In this document: in pieces, positions 6,913 to 13,112 of the stretch
Numbering within the stretch: position 1 is the stretch's first letter
Layout of the letters: each line of letters opens with the position of its first letter
Assembly (NCBI GenBank): GCA_017508505.1
Contig: JAFVYT010000181.1
Coordinates: forward strand, 1 to 13,204
Length of the DNA: 13,204 nt
Source of the DNA: Clostridia bacterium
GTDB lineage: Bacteria; Bacillota_A; Clostridia; Oscillospirales; SIG627
Direction of reading: 5' to 3'
Made by a program: the position numbers and the translations under genes
Notes under the pieces: model-generated
The model's database searches: none
Told to the model about the DNA's origin: nothing
Seen by the model: the letters and a program-made list of their open reading frames with translations, nothing else

Positions 6913-7674
6913 TTACCTCTTTTCCTGATTGTCCGAATAGAGTGCACAAAAGCGAGTCGGGGACATCCCCGTCTGCTTTTTGAAAACCCGTGAAAAATAA
7001 TTGGAATCCTCAAAGCCCACTGCCGCCGCAACGTCCTTGACCGATTGATCCTCCTGCAAAAGCAGGCTCTTGGCCTCTTCGATGCGCAGGGCAAGGAGTG
7101 TTGCGATGATGGGCCGTCCCGTTTTCTTTTTGTAGACTGCGTCGCAGTATACGGGGGAGAAAAAGCAGTGCTCTGCCACATCTCCGAGCGTTACCCGCTC
7201 TGCGAGATTTTTGTGGAGATAGGCGGTGATCCTTTGCACCAAGGGATCCTCGTTCCGTGCTCGGATGGAATCCTCCAGGGACAGAAGGATCGCCGAAAGG
7301 ATCCGCTCCGTGCGCGCCGTGGCCCCGGGAAGATACTTTCTTTTTTCAATCTCGTCAAAGGCCCAGATCAGACACAGCACCTCCCGGCTGATGCCCCCGC
7401 GGATCACGGTGGGAAGGGAAAAGTCCCGATCTGTCTCAAAGTTGAAGGAAACGTAGTCTGCCGCCTCCCGCCCCGCTTCCCGTGCTCGTAGGGTGCCGGG
7501 GGTCAGAAAGATCACGTCCCCCTCGCGCAGGACGTGCCGTTTGCCATCGGTATCATAGCACATTTCCCCTCCCAAAACAAGGGTCAAGTCAAAACAAGGG
7601 ATCGGCTTTGCCCCGAGTTTCATGGGACGAAAGTGCTCCCGATGGCGAGCGATTCGGATCAAAATGGATTCCAT
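6913..7674 (-). CDS. AraC-family transcriptional regulator (cupin + HTH)
   Basis: A 253-residue protein. The N-terminal half (about 20-90) has a cupin-like ligand-binding pattern (LREGDVIFLTPGTLRA, 49-63). The C-terminal 147-243 is the double helix-turn-helix DNA-binding domain, ending in the family signature VGFEDSNYFSRVFKKQTGMSPTRF (219-242). It is the first gene of the minus operon and is transcribed away from the plus operon at 7793, separated by 118 bp. It most likely controls both promoters in response to the pathway sugar. ATG 7674 has only a poor, distant GAGG (16 nt away). Met18 is an alternative start, but it would remove the first strand of the cupin. Confidence 0.85.
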   Translation of the reverse strand: MESILIRIARHREHFRPMKLGAKPIPCFDLTLVLGGEMCYDTDGKRHVLREGDVIFLTPGTLRAREAGREAADYVSFNFETDRDFSLPTVIRGGISREVLCLIWAFDEIEKRKYLPGATARTERILSAILLSLEDSIRARNEDPLVQRITAYLHKNLAERVTLGDVAEHCFFSPVYCDAVYKKKTGRPIIATLLALRIEEAKSLLLQEDQSVKDVAAAVGFEDSNYFSRVFKKQTGMSPTRFCALYSDNQEKR

Positions 7675-7792
7675 ATTAAGATTGTGCTAACCTCACTCAT
7701 TAAAAATAAGATTCTCTCTTTTTTCACAATAAAAAATTGCTATACTAAGGGTAGGATACCACAAAACGAAAAAATGTCAAGGAGGTTTTGGT
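7675..7792. promoter_or_regulatory. Divergent regulatory region between the two sugar operons
   Basis: An AT-rich 118-bp gap. On the plus strand, TATACT (7741-7746) preceded by TG (7738-7739) makes an extended -10, but nothing close to TTGACA lies 16-19 bp upstream, as expected for an activator-dependent promoter. A strong AAGGAGG (7779-7785) serves the gene at 7793. TAAGATT occurs twice 30 bp apart (7677-7683, 7707-7713), and ATTGTG/CACAAT arms occur at 7681-7686 and 7725-7730. Any of these could be regulator half-sites. No convincing minus-strand promoter stands out. Confidence 0.55.
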
Positions 7793-8656
7793 ATGATTCG
7801 CATTGCCGCCTTTTCCGACGAAGCCACCAGCGATTTCGTCGGGCAGCTCCGGGCTCTGAAGCGCAACGGCCTGTCCCTGATGGAGATCCGCAGCGTCAAC
7901 GGAAAGAATATCCGCCTCGTCACCGAAGAAGAGGCCGCCGAGCTTGCCGCCCTTTTGAAAAAGGAGGGGATCCGGGTCTGGGCCATCGGCTCCCCCATCG
8001 GAAAAATGAAGCTGAAAAGCGACGGGGATTTTGAGGAGCACAAGCGTTGCCTGCGCCACCTCTGCCGCTTGGGCGGGATCCTCGGAACGACCCGCCTGCG
8101 GGTGTTCAGCTTCTACGAGGCCGAGGACGCACGGGAGACCGTCCTTGGTTACTTAAAGGAAATGGTCGAGATCGCCGCAGAGTACGGCTGTACCCTTTAC
8201 CACGAGAACGAAAAGCAGATCTACGGAGACGTGGCCGAAAGGGTGATCGACGTTTTGGACAATACCCCCGGGCTGAGGTCCGTTTACGATCCCGCAAACT
8301 ACGTGGAGGTCGGCCAGGACGTGACCGAGGCGATGGATCGGCTCCACGAAAGAACCGATTATTTTCACGTCAAGGACGCCCTTTGGGACACCAAGGAGAT
8401 CGTTCCTGCAGGCTACGGAGACGGCAGAATCGGTGAGATGATCGCACGCATCGCTCCCGACCGCGACCTGACCCTCACCGTGGAGCCCCACCTGACGGTC
8501 TTTGAGGGCTACCGTGACATCGACCCCACCGAAATGAAAAACAAATACTCCTACCCCGACTCGGACACCGCCTTCGATGCCGCCGTCTCTGCCTTGAAGG
8601 AGGTCTTGCGGAGTGAGGGCTGGGAGGAAATCGAAGGAGGCTTTGTAAAAAAATGA
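7793..8656 (+). CDS. Sugar phosphate isomerase/epimerase-like TIM-barrel protein (first of pair)
   Basis: A 287-residue cytoplasmic enzyme of the xylose-isomerase-like (AP endonuclease 2, COG1082) fold. The four expected metal ligands appear in order at strand ends: E138 in LYHENE, D166 in YDPANY, H192 in FHVKD and E231 in VEPHL. These bind a divalent metal that promotes enediol or epimerisation chemistry on keto sugars. The length is normal for the family, which includes inosose dehydratase/isomerase, hydroxypyruvate isomerase and tagatose epimerase types; which one is not decidable here. ATG 7793 has AAGGAGG 7 bases upstream. It heads a three-gene plus-strand operon, and its TGA overlaps the next ATG by 4 bases (ATGA). 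It probably works on the product or substrate of the dehydrogenase two genes downstream. Confidence 0.85.
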   Translation: MIRIAAFSDEATSDFVGQLRALKRNGLSLMEIRSVNGKNIRLVTEEEAAELAALLKKEGIRVWAIGSPIGKMKLKSDGDFEEHKRCLRHLCRLGGILGTTRLRVFSFYEAEDARETVLGYLKEMVEIAAEYGCTLYHENEKQIYGDVAERVIDVLDNTPGLRSVYDPANYVEVGQDVTEAMDRLHERTDYFHVKDALWDTKEIVPAGYGDGRIGEMIARIAPDRDLTLTVEPHLTVFEGYRDIDPTEMKNKYSYPDSDTAFDAAVSALKEVLRSEGWEEIEGGFVKK

Positions 8657-9426
8657 AAGCAGGCTTGAATCTTTTTTCTCTGAAAAGTCACGTGCAGGAG
8701 GAGGCGGATCTGATCGCCACCTGTCAAAGACTCAAGGAAATGGGCTATTCCTATTTCCAGTATTCCGGTGCGGCCTTCGACGCGGCACGGTGCAAGAGAG
8801 TTGTGGAGGAGACGGGGCTTCCCATCGTTTTGACCCACGTGCCCTTCGACCGCATCGTGGGGGATACGGAGGCGCTGATGGAGGAGCACGCCTTGTTCGG
8901 CTGTAAGAACATCGGCCTGGGAATGCTCCCCTATAACGTGGCAACCGAGTGGGACAAGTGCCTCGGTGCTTTGGAGCAGATGGAGGCCGCCGCCGAGAAA
9001 ATGGCGAAGGCGGGCTTTTCCTTCTTCTATCACAACCACCATCTGGAGTTCCGCCGCGTGGACGGAAGGACCCTTCTGGACCGTATGATGGAGTACCCCC
9101 ACATCAACTTTACCCTCGATACCTATTGGGTGCAGAACGGCGGCGGGAATATCCTCAAGACCGTCGAGGCTCTGGCAGGCAGGATCCGCTGTGTGCATCT
9201 GAAGGACTACAACGTGGGCATCAATCCCAAAAAGCCCGACGAGACCAAGCCTCAGCCCATCTTTGCCCCCGTGGGAGACGGCAATCTGGACTTTAAGGCC
9301 ATCGTCCCCGCCATGCAGCAGGCAGGCACCGAATACTTCATCGTAGAGCAGGACAACGCCAACTACTACCCCGACCCCTTCGGCGAGGTAAAGAGAAGCA
9401 TCGACTATCTGACAAAGGAGTTTTAA
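8653..9426 (+). CDS. Sugar phosphate isomerase/epimerase-like TIM-barrel protein (second of pair)
   Basis: A 257-residue enzyme of the same COG1082 fold as its upstream neighbour, but divergent in sequence, so not a recent duplicate. Metal-site residues: E132 within YHNHHLEF (126-133), D156 in LDTYWVQNGG, H182 in VHLKDY and E232 in VEQD. The His-rich YHNHHLEF and LDTYW signatures are common in sugar epimerases and isomerases that sit next to Gfo/Idh dehydrogenases. The start overlaps the previous stop (ATGA), and AAGGAGG lies at 8634-8640, giving a slightly long 12-base spacing helped by coupling. It is followed after 3 bases by the dehydrogenase gene. The likely role is isomerisation, epimerisation or beta-elimination of a keto-sugar. 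Having two barrels suggests two sequential steps or a two-component enzyme. Confidence 0.85.
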   Translation: MKAGLNLFSLKSHVQEEADLIATCQRLKEMGYSYFQYSGAAFDAARCKRVVEETGLPIVLTHVPFDRIVGDTEALMEEHALFGCKNIGLGMLPYNVATEWDKCLGALEQMEAAAEKMAKAGFSFFYHNHHLEFRRVDGRTLLDRMMEYPHINFTLDTYWVQNGGGNILKTVEALAGRIRCVHLKDYNVGINPKKPDETKPQPIFAPVGDGNLDFKAIVPAMQQAGTEYFIVEQDNANYYPDPFGEVKRSIDYLTKEF

Positions 9427-9429
9427 AAA

Positions 9430-10605
9430 ATGAAAGAGGTTCGTTACGGTATCATCGGCCTTGGCAATCAGGGCAGCACCTACAACTGGACGATTTTCGA
9501 TAAGGGTCTCGCAAAGGACGCCCGCGTCACCGCCATGTGCGACGTTGACCCTCGGAAGATCGAGATTATGAAGGAAAAGACCACCAACAAGGACGCGGTC
9601 TACTTTACCGATTATAAAAAGATGCTCGACAGCGGTTTGGTGGATGCGATCCTCGTGCAGACGCCCCACTATTTTCATCCCGAGATCGCCATGGAGTGCT
9701 TCAAGCGGGGCATCCACGTGCTGTGCGATAAGCCCGCGGGGGTTTATGCCAAGCAGGTGAAGGAGATGAATGAGGCGGCAAGAAAATCCCACGTGCTCTT
9801 TGGTATGATGTTCAATCAGAGAACCAACTGCCTCTATCGCAAGATGCGGGAAATGATCGCAGAGGGGGCCATCGGCCGTCTCCAGAGAGTCAACTGGATC
9901 ATTACCGATTGGTTCCGCGCCCAGTCCTATTACGACGGCGGCCAATGGCGTGCCACTTGGGACGGAGAGGGAGGCGGCGTCCTTATCAATCAGGCTCCCC
10001 ATCAGTTGGATCTGGTGCAGTGGATCGTGGGGATGATGCCCCGTCGCGTCAACGGCTTTTGCCGATACGGCCATTGGCACGACATCGAGGTAGAGGACGA
10101 GGTCACCGCATACTTTGAGTATGAAAATGGCGCCACGGGTGTCTTTATCACCACCACCGGCGAGGCTCCCGGCACCAACCGCCTGGAGATCTCCGGTACC
10201 GGAGGAAAGCTCCTTTGCGAAAACAAAAAGCTCTACTACCACAAAAACGAGATCGACTCCCGTGAGCTGCTCCTGTCCTCTCCCGAGGCCTATAAAAAGC
10301 CCAAGACGCAATTCGTTGAGGTGGAGACCGATGGGGAGAACCCCCAGCACAAAGGCATCCTGAACAACTTCACCGCCGCCATTCTCGGAAAGGCACCCCT
10401 CTTTGTAGACGGCACTGAGGGCATCCATATGGTGGAATTGATGAACGCCATCGAATACTCCGGCTGGAACGGCGGCATCTCCGTTACCCTCCCCGTGGAT
10501 GAGGACGCCTACCTGGAGGAATTGAACCGCCACCGTGCTACCTCCCGCATCAAGGAGGCGGTTGCGGCGAAGGTGACGAATACTGACGGCAGCTACGGCC
10601 TTTAA
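9430..10605 (+). CDS. Gfo/Idh/MocA-family NAD(P)-dependent oxidoreductase
   Basis: A 391-residue enzyme. The N-terminal Rossmann fold carries G7-I-I-G10-L-G12-N-Q-G15 and an acidic residue, D38, at the end of strand 2, which favours NAD(H). The family EKP motif is CDKP here (99-102, K101 catalytic; Asp replaces the usual Glu). The substrate-domain signature is GGGVLINQAPHQLDL (181-195), with H191 as the expected catalytic histidine. The C-terminal beta-sheet domain spans about 130-365. Such enzymes oxidise or reduce a ring hydroxyl of sugars, glycosides or inositols. Start: ATG 9430, 3 bases after the upstream stop, with AAGGAG at 9415-9420. It is the last gene of the operon, and its TAA is fused to a palindromic repeat. 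By analogy with E. coli ycjS/ycjR, a 3-keto-glycoside step is possible (inference). Confidence 0.85.
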   Translation: MKEVRYGIIGLGNQGSTYNWTIFDKGLAKDARVTAMCDVDPRKIEIMKEKTTNKDAVYFTDYKKMLDSGLVDAILVQTPHYFHPEIAMECFKRGIHVLCDKPAGVYAKQVKEMNEAARKSHVLFGMMFNQRTNCLYRKMREMIAEGAIGRLQRVNWIITDWFRAQSYYDGGQWRATWDGEGGGVLINQAPHQLDLVQWIVGMMPRRVNGFCRYGHWHDIEVEDEVTAYFEYENGATGVFITTTGEAPGTNRLEISGTGGKLLCENKKLYYHKNEIDSRELLLSSPEAYKKPKTQFVEVETDGENPQHKGILNNFTAAILGKAPLFVDGTEGIHMVELMNAIEYSGWNGGISVTLPVDEDAYLEELNRHRATSRIKEAVAAKVTNTDGSYGL

Positions 10606-10729
10606 TTTGCTTTGTAAATTTGGCTGCGACAGCGTCAAACGTCGCTTGCCCCTCGGTCATTTACGCCGAGTAAACTCCCGTCGGGGCTCGCTTGTTTTCC
10701 TTGTCTCGCTCAAATTTACTTCGCAAATT
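10604..10729 (+). repeat. Palindromic repeat unit, type A, copy 2
   Basis: A single type A unit that starts on the last two bases of the TAA stop codon of the dehydrogenase. The outer arms ATTTGC...GTAAATTTG and CAAATTTAC...GCAAAT are identical to copy 1. The cap loop is one base longer (GCCGA in place of GCCA), and the right stem GGGGC is one G shorter. No tandem type B unit follows. Confidence 0.85.
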
Positions 10730-10747
10730 GTGCTGAGGGGGCGTTTC

Positions 10748-10805
10748 GCAGGGCGTCGCCCTGCAACCCACCAAGGGGACTTTTTGAAAAAAGTCCCCTT
10801 GGATC
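10748..10805 (+). repeat. Paired-hairpin module, third copy
   Basis: Hairpin 1 is GCAGGGC-GTC-GCCCTGC (10748-10764). After AACCCA comes hairpin 2: a 14-bp perfect stem, CCAAGGGGACTTTT (10771-10784) with AAAAGTCCCCTTGG (10789-10802), loop TGAA, then ATC. The layout matches 4779-4828 but the stem bases are different and still complementary. A smaller hairpin CTCAAA-AACG-TTTGAG follows at 10807-10822. Confidence 0.75.
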
Positions 10806-10861
10806 CCTCAAAAACGTTTGAGTGGATTTTATCCTTTTCTCTTCAGGAAAGAAAGCATAAC

Positions 10862-10892
10862 AAAAGGCCTCACGAAACCGTGAGGCCTTTTT
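10862..10892. terminator. Bidirectional intrinsic terminator between convergent genes
   Basis: A 13-bp perfect stem, AAAAGGCCTCACG (10862-10874) with CGTGAGGCCTTTT (10879-10891), loop AAAC. T runs follow on plus, and TTTTGTTATGC on minus. It is nearly the same sequence as the terminator at 4881-4910, with one A-T pair changed to G-C on both sides. It serves the plus-strand dehydrogenase operon and the minus-strand AraC gene ending at 10911. Confidence 0.85.
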
Positions 10893-10910
10893 GATAGGGG
10901 GGAGCTCTTT

Positions 10911-11711
10911 TCAGCGGGGGAGCTTACTTTTGTATTCCAAGGGGGTCTTGCCTGTTTCCTTTTTGAATAAGCGGGAGAAGTTCCGCGGGTCGAGACCCAC
11001 GGACAGCGCGATCTCGGTGACGCTCATCCCCGAGGGGAAGAGCTCGCAGGCCTTGCGGATGCGAAGACCCGTCAGAAAGCGATGGGGGCTGGAACCCGTT
11101 TTCTCTTTAAAAAGCGTGGAGAAATACGCCCGCTCCAGACCGATCTCCGCGGCCACCTCCGCGACGGTCAGCGGCTCGTGGAAGCGGGACTCCATCAGAC
11201 CGATGGCTCGCTCGACCCATTCCTCGCCGCCCCCCGGGGCGCTTTTTCCCCGAAGAAGGATCCCGAAAAAATTGTAGATGCAAGCGGTGACCAGGGGCGC
11301 GGTGGCGGCGGAATCCGTCTTCCAGATCTCCACCATACGCCGCATTTGAAGGGACAATTCCTCAAAGAGCGCGGGGGGCGCAAAGGGTGCGTCGGAGCGG
11401 ATCCCCGCCAAGGCGAAGTATTTTCCCACGGAAAGACCGTCGATGGCACACCAGAAGCCCTTGCGGGGCTCCTTGCGATCGGCGGTGTGGATTACCGTGT
11501 CTCCGGGGAAGAGCACGTAGCAGGAGCCGGGGGTCACGGCAAATTCCTTCCCGTTGATCACCACCGTGCCGTAGCCCGAGGTGCAGCACTCCACGATGTA
11601 GATGTCGCGGATGATGGGGCCGTAGCGAGCGCCCGGCTTGAGGTTTTTTTCCTCCTCGCAGTAGCGCACCGTGGTCTCCGTTTTCCCGGTAAACTTGTGG
11701 CTTCGGATCAT
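10911..11711 (-). CDS. AraC-family transcriptional regulator (second)
   Basis: A 266-residue protein. ATG 11711 is chosen because GGAGG (11716-11720) lies just upstream; a longer in-frame extension to 11885 would run through the divergent promoter and into the neighbouring gene. The N-terminal cupin-like sensor (about 25-95) includes TPGSCYVLFPGDTVIH (60-75). The C-terminal 165-260 is the HTH pair, with LTVAEVAAEIGLERAYFSTLFKEKTG and the closing SVGLDPRNFSRLFKKETGKTPLEY. It is not closely similar to the AraC protein at 6913 outside the HTH. It is divergent from the Gfo/Idh gene at 11824, with 112 bp between the starts, so that gene is its probable target. The gene stands alone on the minus strand and ends at the bidirectional terminator. 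Confidence 0.85.
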   Translation of the reverse strand: MIRSHKFTGKTETTVRYCEEEKNLKPGARYGPIIRDIYIVECCTSGYGTVVINGKEFAVTPGSCYVLFPGDTVIHTADRKEPRKGFWCAIDGLSVGKYFALAGIRSDAPFAPPALFEELSLQMRRMVEIWKTDSAATAPLVTACIYNFFGILLRGKSAPGGGEEWVERAIGLMESRFHEPLTVAEVAAEIGLERAYFSTLFKEKTGSSPHRFLTGLRIRKACELFPSGMSVTEIALSVGLDPRNFSRLFKKETGKTPLEYKSKLPR

Positions 11712-11727
11712 GCTTCCTCCAAAAAAA

Positions 11728-11755
11728 CAAACAAATTGAAGAAAATTCAAACAAA
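11728..11755 (+). promoter_or_regulatory. Candidate AraC operator (direct repeat)
   Basis: CAAACAAA occurs at 11728-11735 and again at 11748-11755, exactly 20 bp apart (two helical turns). Between them lies an inverted repeat TTGAA-N5-TTCAA (11736-11750). The downstream half ends 6 bp before the -35 of the next gene, a typical activator position for AraC proteins. The AT-rich base composition makes chance repeats likely, so this is tentative. Confidence 0.35.
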
Positions 11756-11761
11756 ATAGTG

Positions 11762-11791
11762 TTGCAAAGGGAGCTTTCGTTCTGTTATAAT
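11762..11791 (+). promoter_or_regulatory. Sigma-A-like promoter with extended -10 for the Gfo/Idh gene
   Basis: The -35 is TTGCAA (11762-11767) and the -10 is consensus TATAAT (11786-11791), with an 18-bp spacer. TG at 11783-11784 gives an extended -10. AAAGGAG at 11809-11815 is the ribosome binding site. The -35 hexamer is self-complementary, so it could also serve a minus-strand promoter for the AraC gene, but no good minus -10 follows it. Confidence 0.75.
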
Positions 11792-11823
11792 TATGACATA
11801 AAATTCCGAAAGGAGCAATAGAA

Positions 11824-12867
11824 ATGAGCAAAAAGAATCTGAAAATTGCTGTCATTGGTTGCAGCGGAATGGCAAAGAGACACATGGAAGGTGTCGTGGC
11901 AAAGGAAGGCGCAGAGCTTTACGCCATCTGTGACCCCGCGACCGACGGCAGACTGGAGAAGCGCAGAGACGCTTACAACGTACCCGTAGCCGTAAAGGAC
12001 TACCGTGAATTGGTCAACGACCCCAACGTGGACGCCGCCGTCATCGTGACCCCCGACGATCTGCATCTGGAGATGACCGCCGCATTCCTCAAGGCAGGCA
12101 AGGACGTTCTTTGCGAAAAGCCTATGGCTCTGACCATGGAAGAGTGCGAGGAAATGATGCGCGTGGAGAAGGAGACCGGCAAGAAGCTGATGATCGGTCA
12201 GGTTTGCCGTTGCACGCCCGCCTTCGTTCTGGCAAAGCAGCTGATCGACGAGGGCAGAATCGGTGAGCTCTACTTCGTAGAGAGCGAGTATGCCCACGAC
12301 TACGGCATCGCCCGCGGCTACAACGATTGGCGCGTCAACCCCAGAAGAGAGGGCTTCATCGGCGGCGGCTGTCACGCAGTGGATCTGCTCCGCTGGATCG
12401 CAGGTGACCCCACCGAGGTTCACGCCTACACCAACCACAAGTGTCTGACCGATTGGCCCGTCAACGACGCGACCATCGCCATCTATCAGTTCCCCAACAA
12501 CGTGATGGGCAAGGTATTCGTTTCCATCGGCTGCAAGAGAGGCTACACCATGAGAAGCTGCTTCTACGGCACCAAGGGAACCATCATCTGCGACAATACC
12601 TCTCCCACCATCCAGCTCTTTGAGAATCTGGGCGGCAAGGCCTCCGACGGCAAGAAGCCCGACTACACCGAGGCAAAGGAGATCCCCGTAGAGGTCAACA
12701 GCCACAACATCACCGCCGAGATCGATGCCTTCATCGATGCCCTCAACGGCTCCAAGCCCATGCCTGTATCCTCCATGGAGGGCGCCTCCACCGTAGCCGT
12801 TTGTCGTGCCACCGTGGAAGCTGCAAAGGAAGGAAGAACTTTGAGCATCAAATACCCCACCGTCTGA
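11824..12867 (+). CDS. Gfo/Idh/MocA-family NAD(P)-dependent oxidoreductase (second)
   Basis: A 347-residue enzyme. The Rossmann fold carries I11-G12-C-S-G15-M-A and the strand-2 acid D37 (CDP, 36-38). The canonical CEKP motif is at 97-100 (K99), and the substrate signature GGGCHAVDLLRW (180-191) has H184. The shorter length and canonical motifs make it a more typical family member than the 391-residue enzyme at 9430; the two are distant paralogues, not a duplication. It is soluble and cytoplasmic, with the predicted reaction being NAD(P)-linked oxidation or reduction of a sugar or cyclitol hydroxyl. Start: ATG 11824, 8 bases after AAAGGAG. Monocistronic with the strongest promoter in the window, divergent from an AraC gene. 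Its codons lean more to GTA, GCA and AGA than its neighbours', which may reflect high expression. The TGA is fused to a palindromic repeat. Confidence 0.85.
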   Translation: MSKKNLKIAVIGCSGMAKRHMEGVVAKEGAELYAICDPATDGRLEKRRDAYNVPVAVKDYRELVNDPNVDAAVIVTPDDLHLEMTAAFLKAGKDVLCEKPMALTMEECEEMMRVEKETGKKLMIGQVCRCTPAFVLAKQLIDEGRIGELYFVESEYAHDYGIARGYNDWRVNPRREGFIGGGCHAVDLLRWIAGDPTEVHAYTNHKCLTDWPVNDATIAIYQFPNNVMGKVFVSIGCKRGYTMRSCFYGTKGTIICDNTSPTIQLFENLGGKASDGKKPDYTEAKEIPVEVNSHNITAEIDAFIDALNGSKPMPVSSMEGASTVAVCRATVEAAKEGRTLSIKYPTV

Positions 12868-12991
12868 TTTGCTTTATAAAATCGGCTGCAACTGCGTCAA
12901 ACGTCACTCGCCCCTCGGTCATTTACGCTAGTAAACTCCCGTCGGGGGCTCGCTTGTTTTCCTTGTTTCGCTCGATTTTACTTCGCAAATC
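12866..12991 (+). repeat. Palindromic repeat unit, type A, copy 3
   Basis: Starts on the last two bases of the TGA stop of the preceding gene. The middle is nearly identical to copy 1. The outer arms read TAAAATCG (12877-12884) and CGATTTTA (12973-12980) instead of TAAATTTG/CAAATTTA: both arms have changed so that pairing is kept. Confidence 0.85.
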
Positions 12992-13112
12992 TGCTTTGTG
13001 AAATCGGCTGCAACTTTGTTGCACTGCGGAGAAACGCTCGATCATTTACATAAGTAAACTCACTCGCGTTTCCCTTGTGCGCCTCGTTTCGCTCGATTTT
13101 ACTTCGCAAATC
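12992..13112 (+). repeat. Palindromic repeat unit, type B, copy 2
   Basis: Tandem to the previous type A unit at a 122-base period. It has the type B middle stem (GAAACGC/GCGTTTC) and TTTAC-ATAA-GTAAA cap, with the altered outer arms TGAAATCG and CGATTTTA. One G-T mismatch remains, which would be a G-U wobble in RNA. Confidence 0.85.

Noticed and set aside
5230..6993. 587-codon plus-strand frame opposite the MFS and PHP genes
   Set aside because: Gly/Lys/Arg/His/Pro-rich translation with no fold features. The minus strand has full MFS helices and PHP motifs in an operon.
8551..10638. 695-codon open frame antisense to the isomerase and dehydrogenase genes
   Set aside because: Same cause. The sense strand carries clear metal and Rossmann motifs with overlapping starts and stops. 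The antisense frame begins in the palindromic repeat, which is why its N-terminus resembles the 2499-4520 antisense frame.
10607..10894. Possible 95-residue small protein after the dehydrogenase
   Set aside because: Entirely composed of repeat, paired hairpins and terminator; no ribosome binding site.
11712..11885. N-terminal hydrophobic extension of the second AraC regulator
   Set aside because: It would cross the divergent promoter and the start of the neighbouring gene. A ribosome binding site directly precedes ATG 11711.
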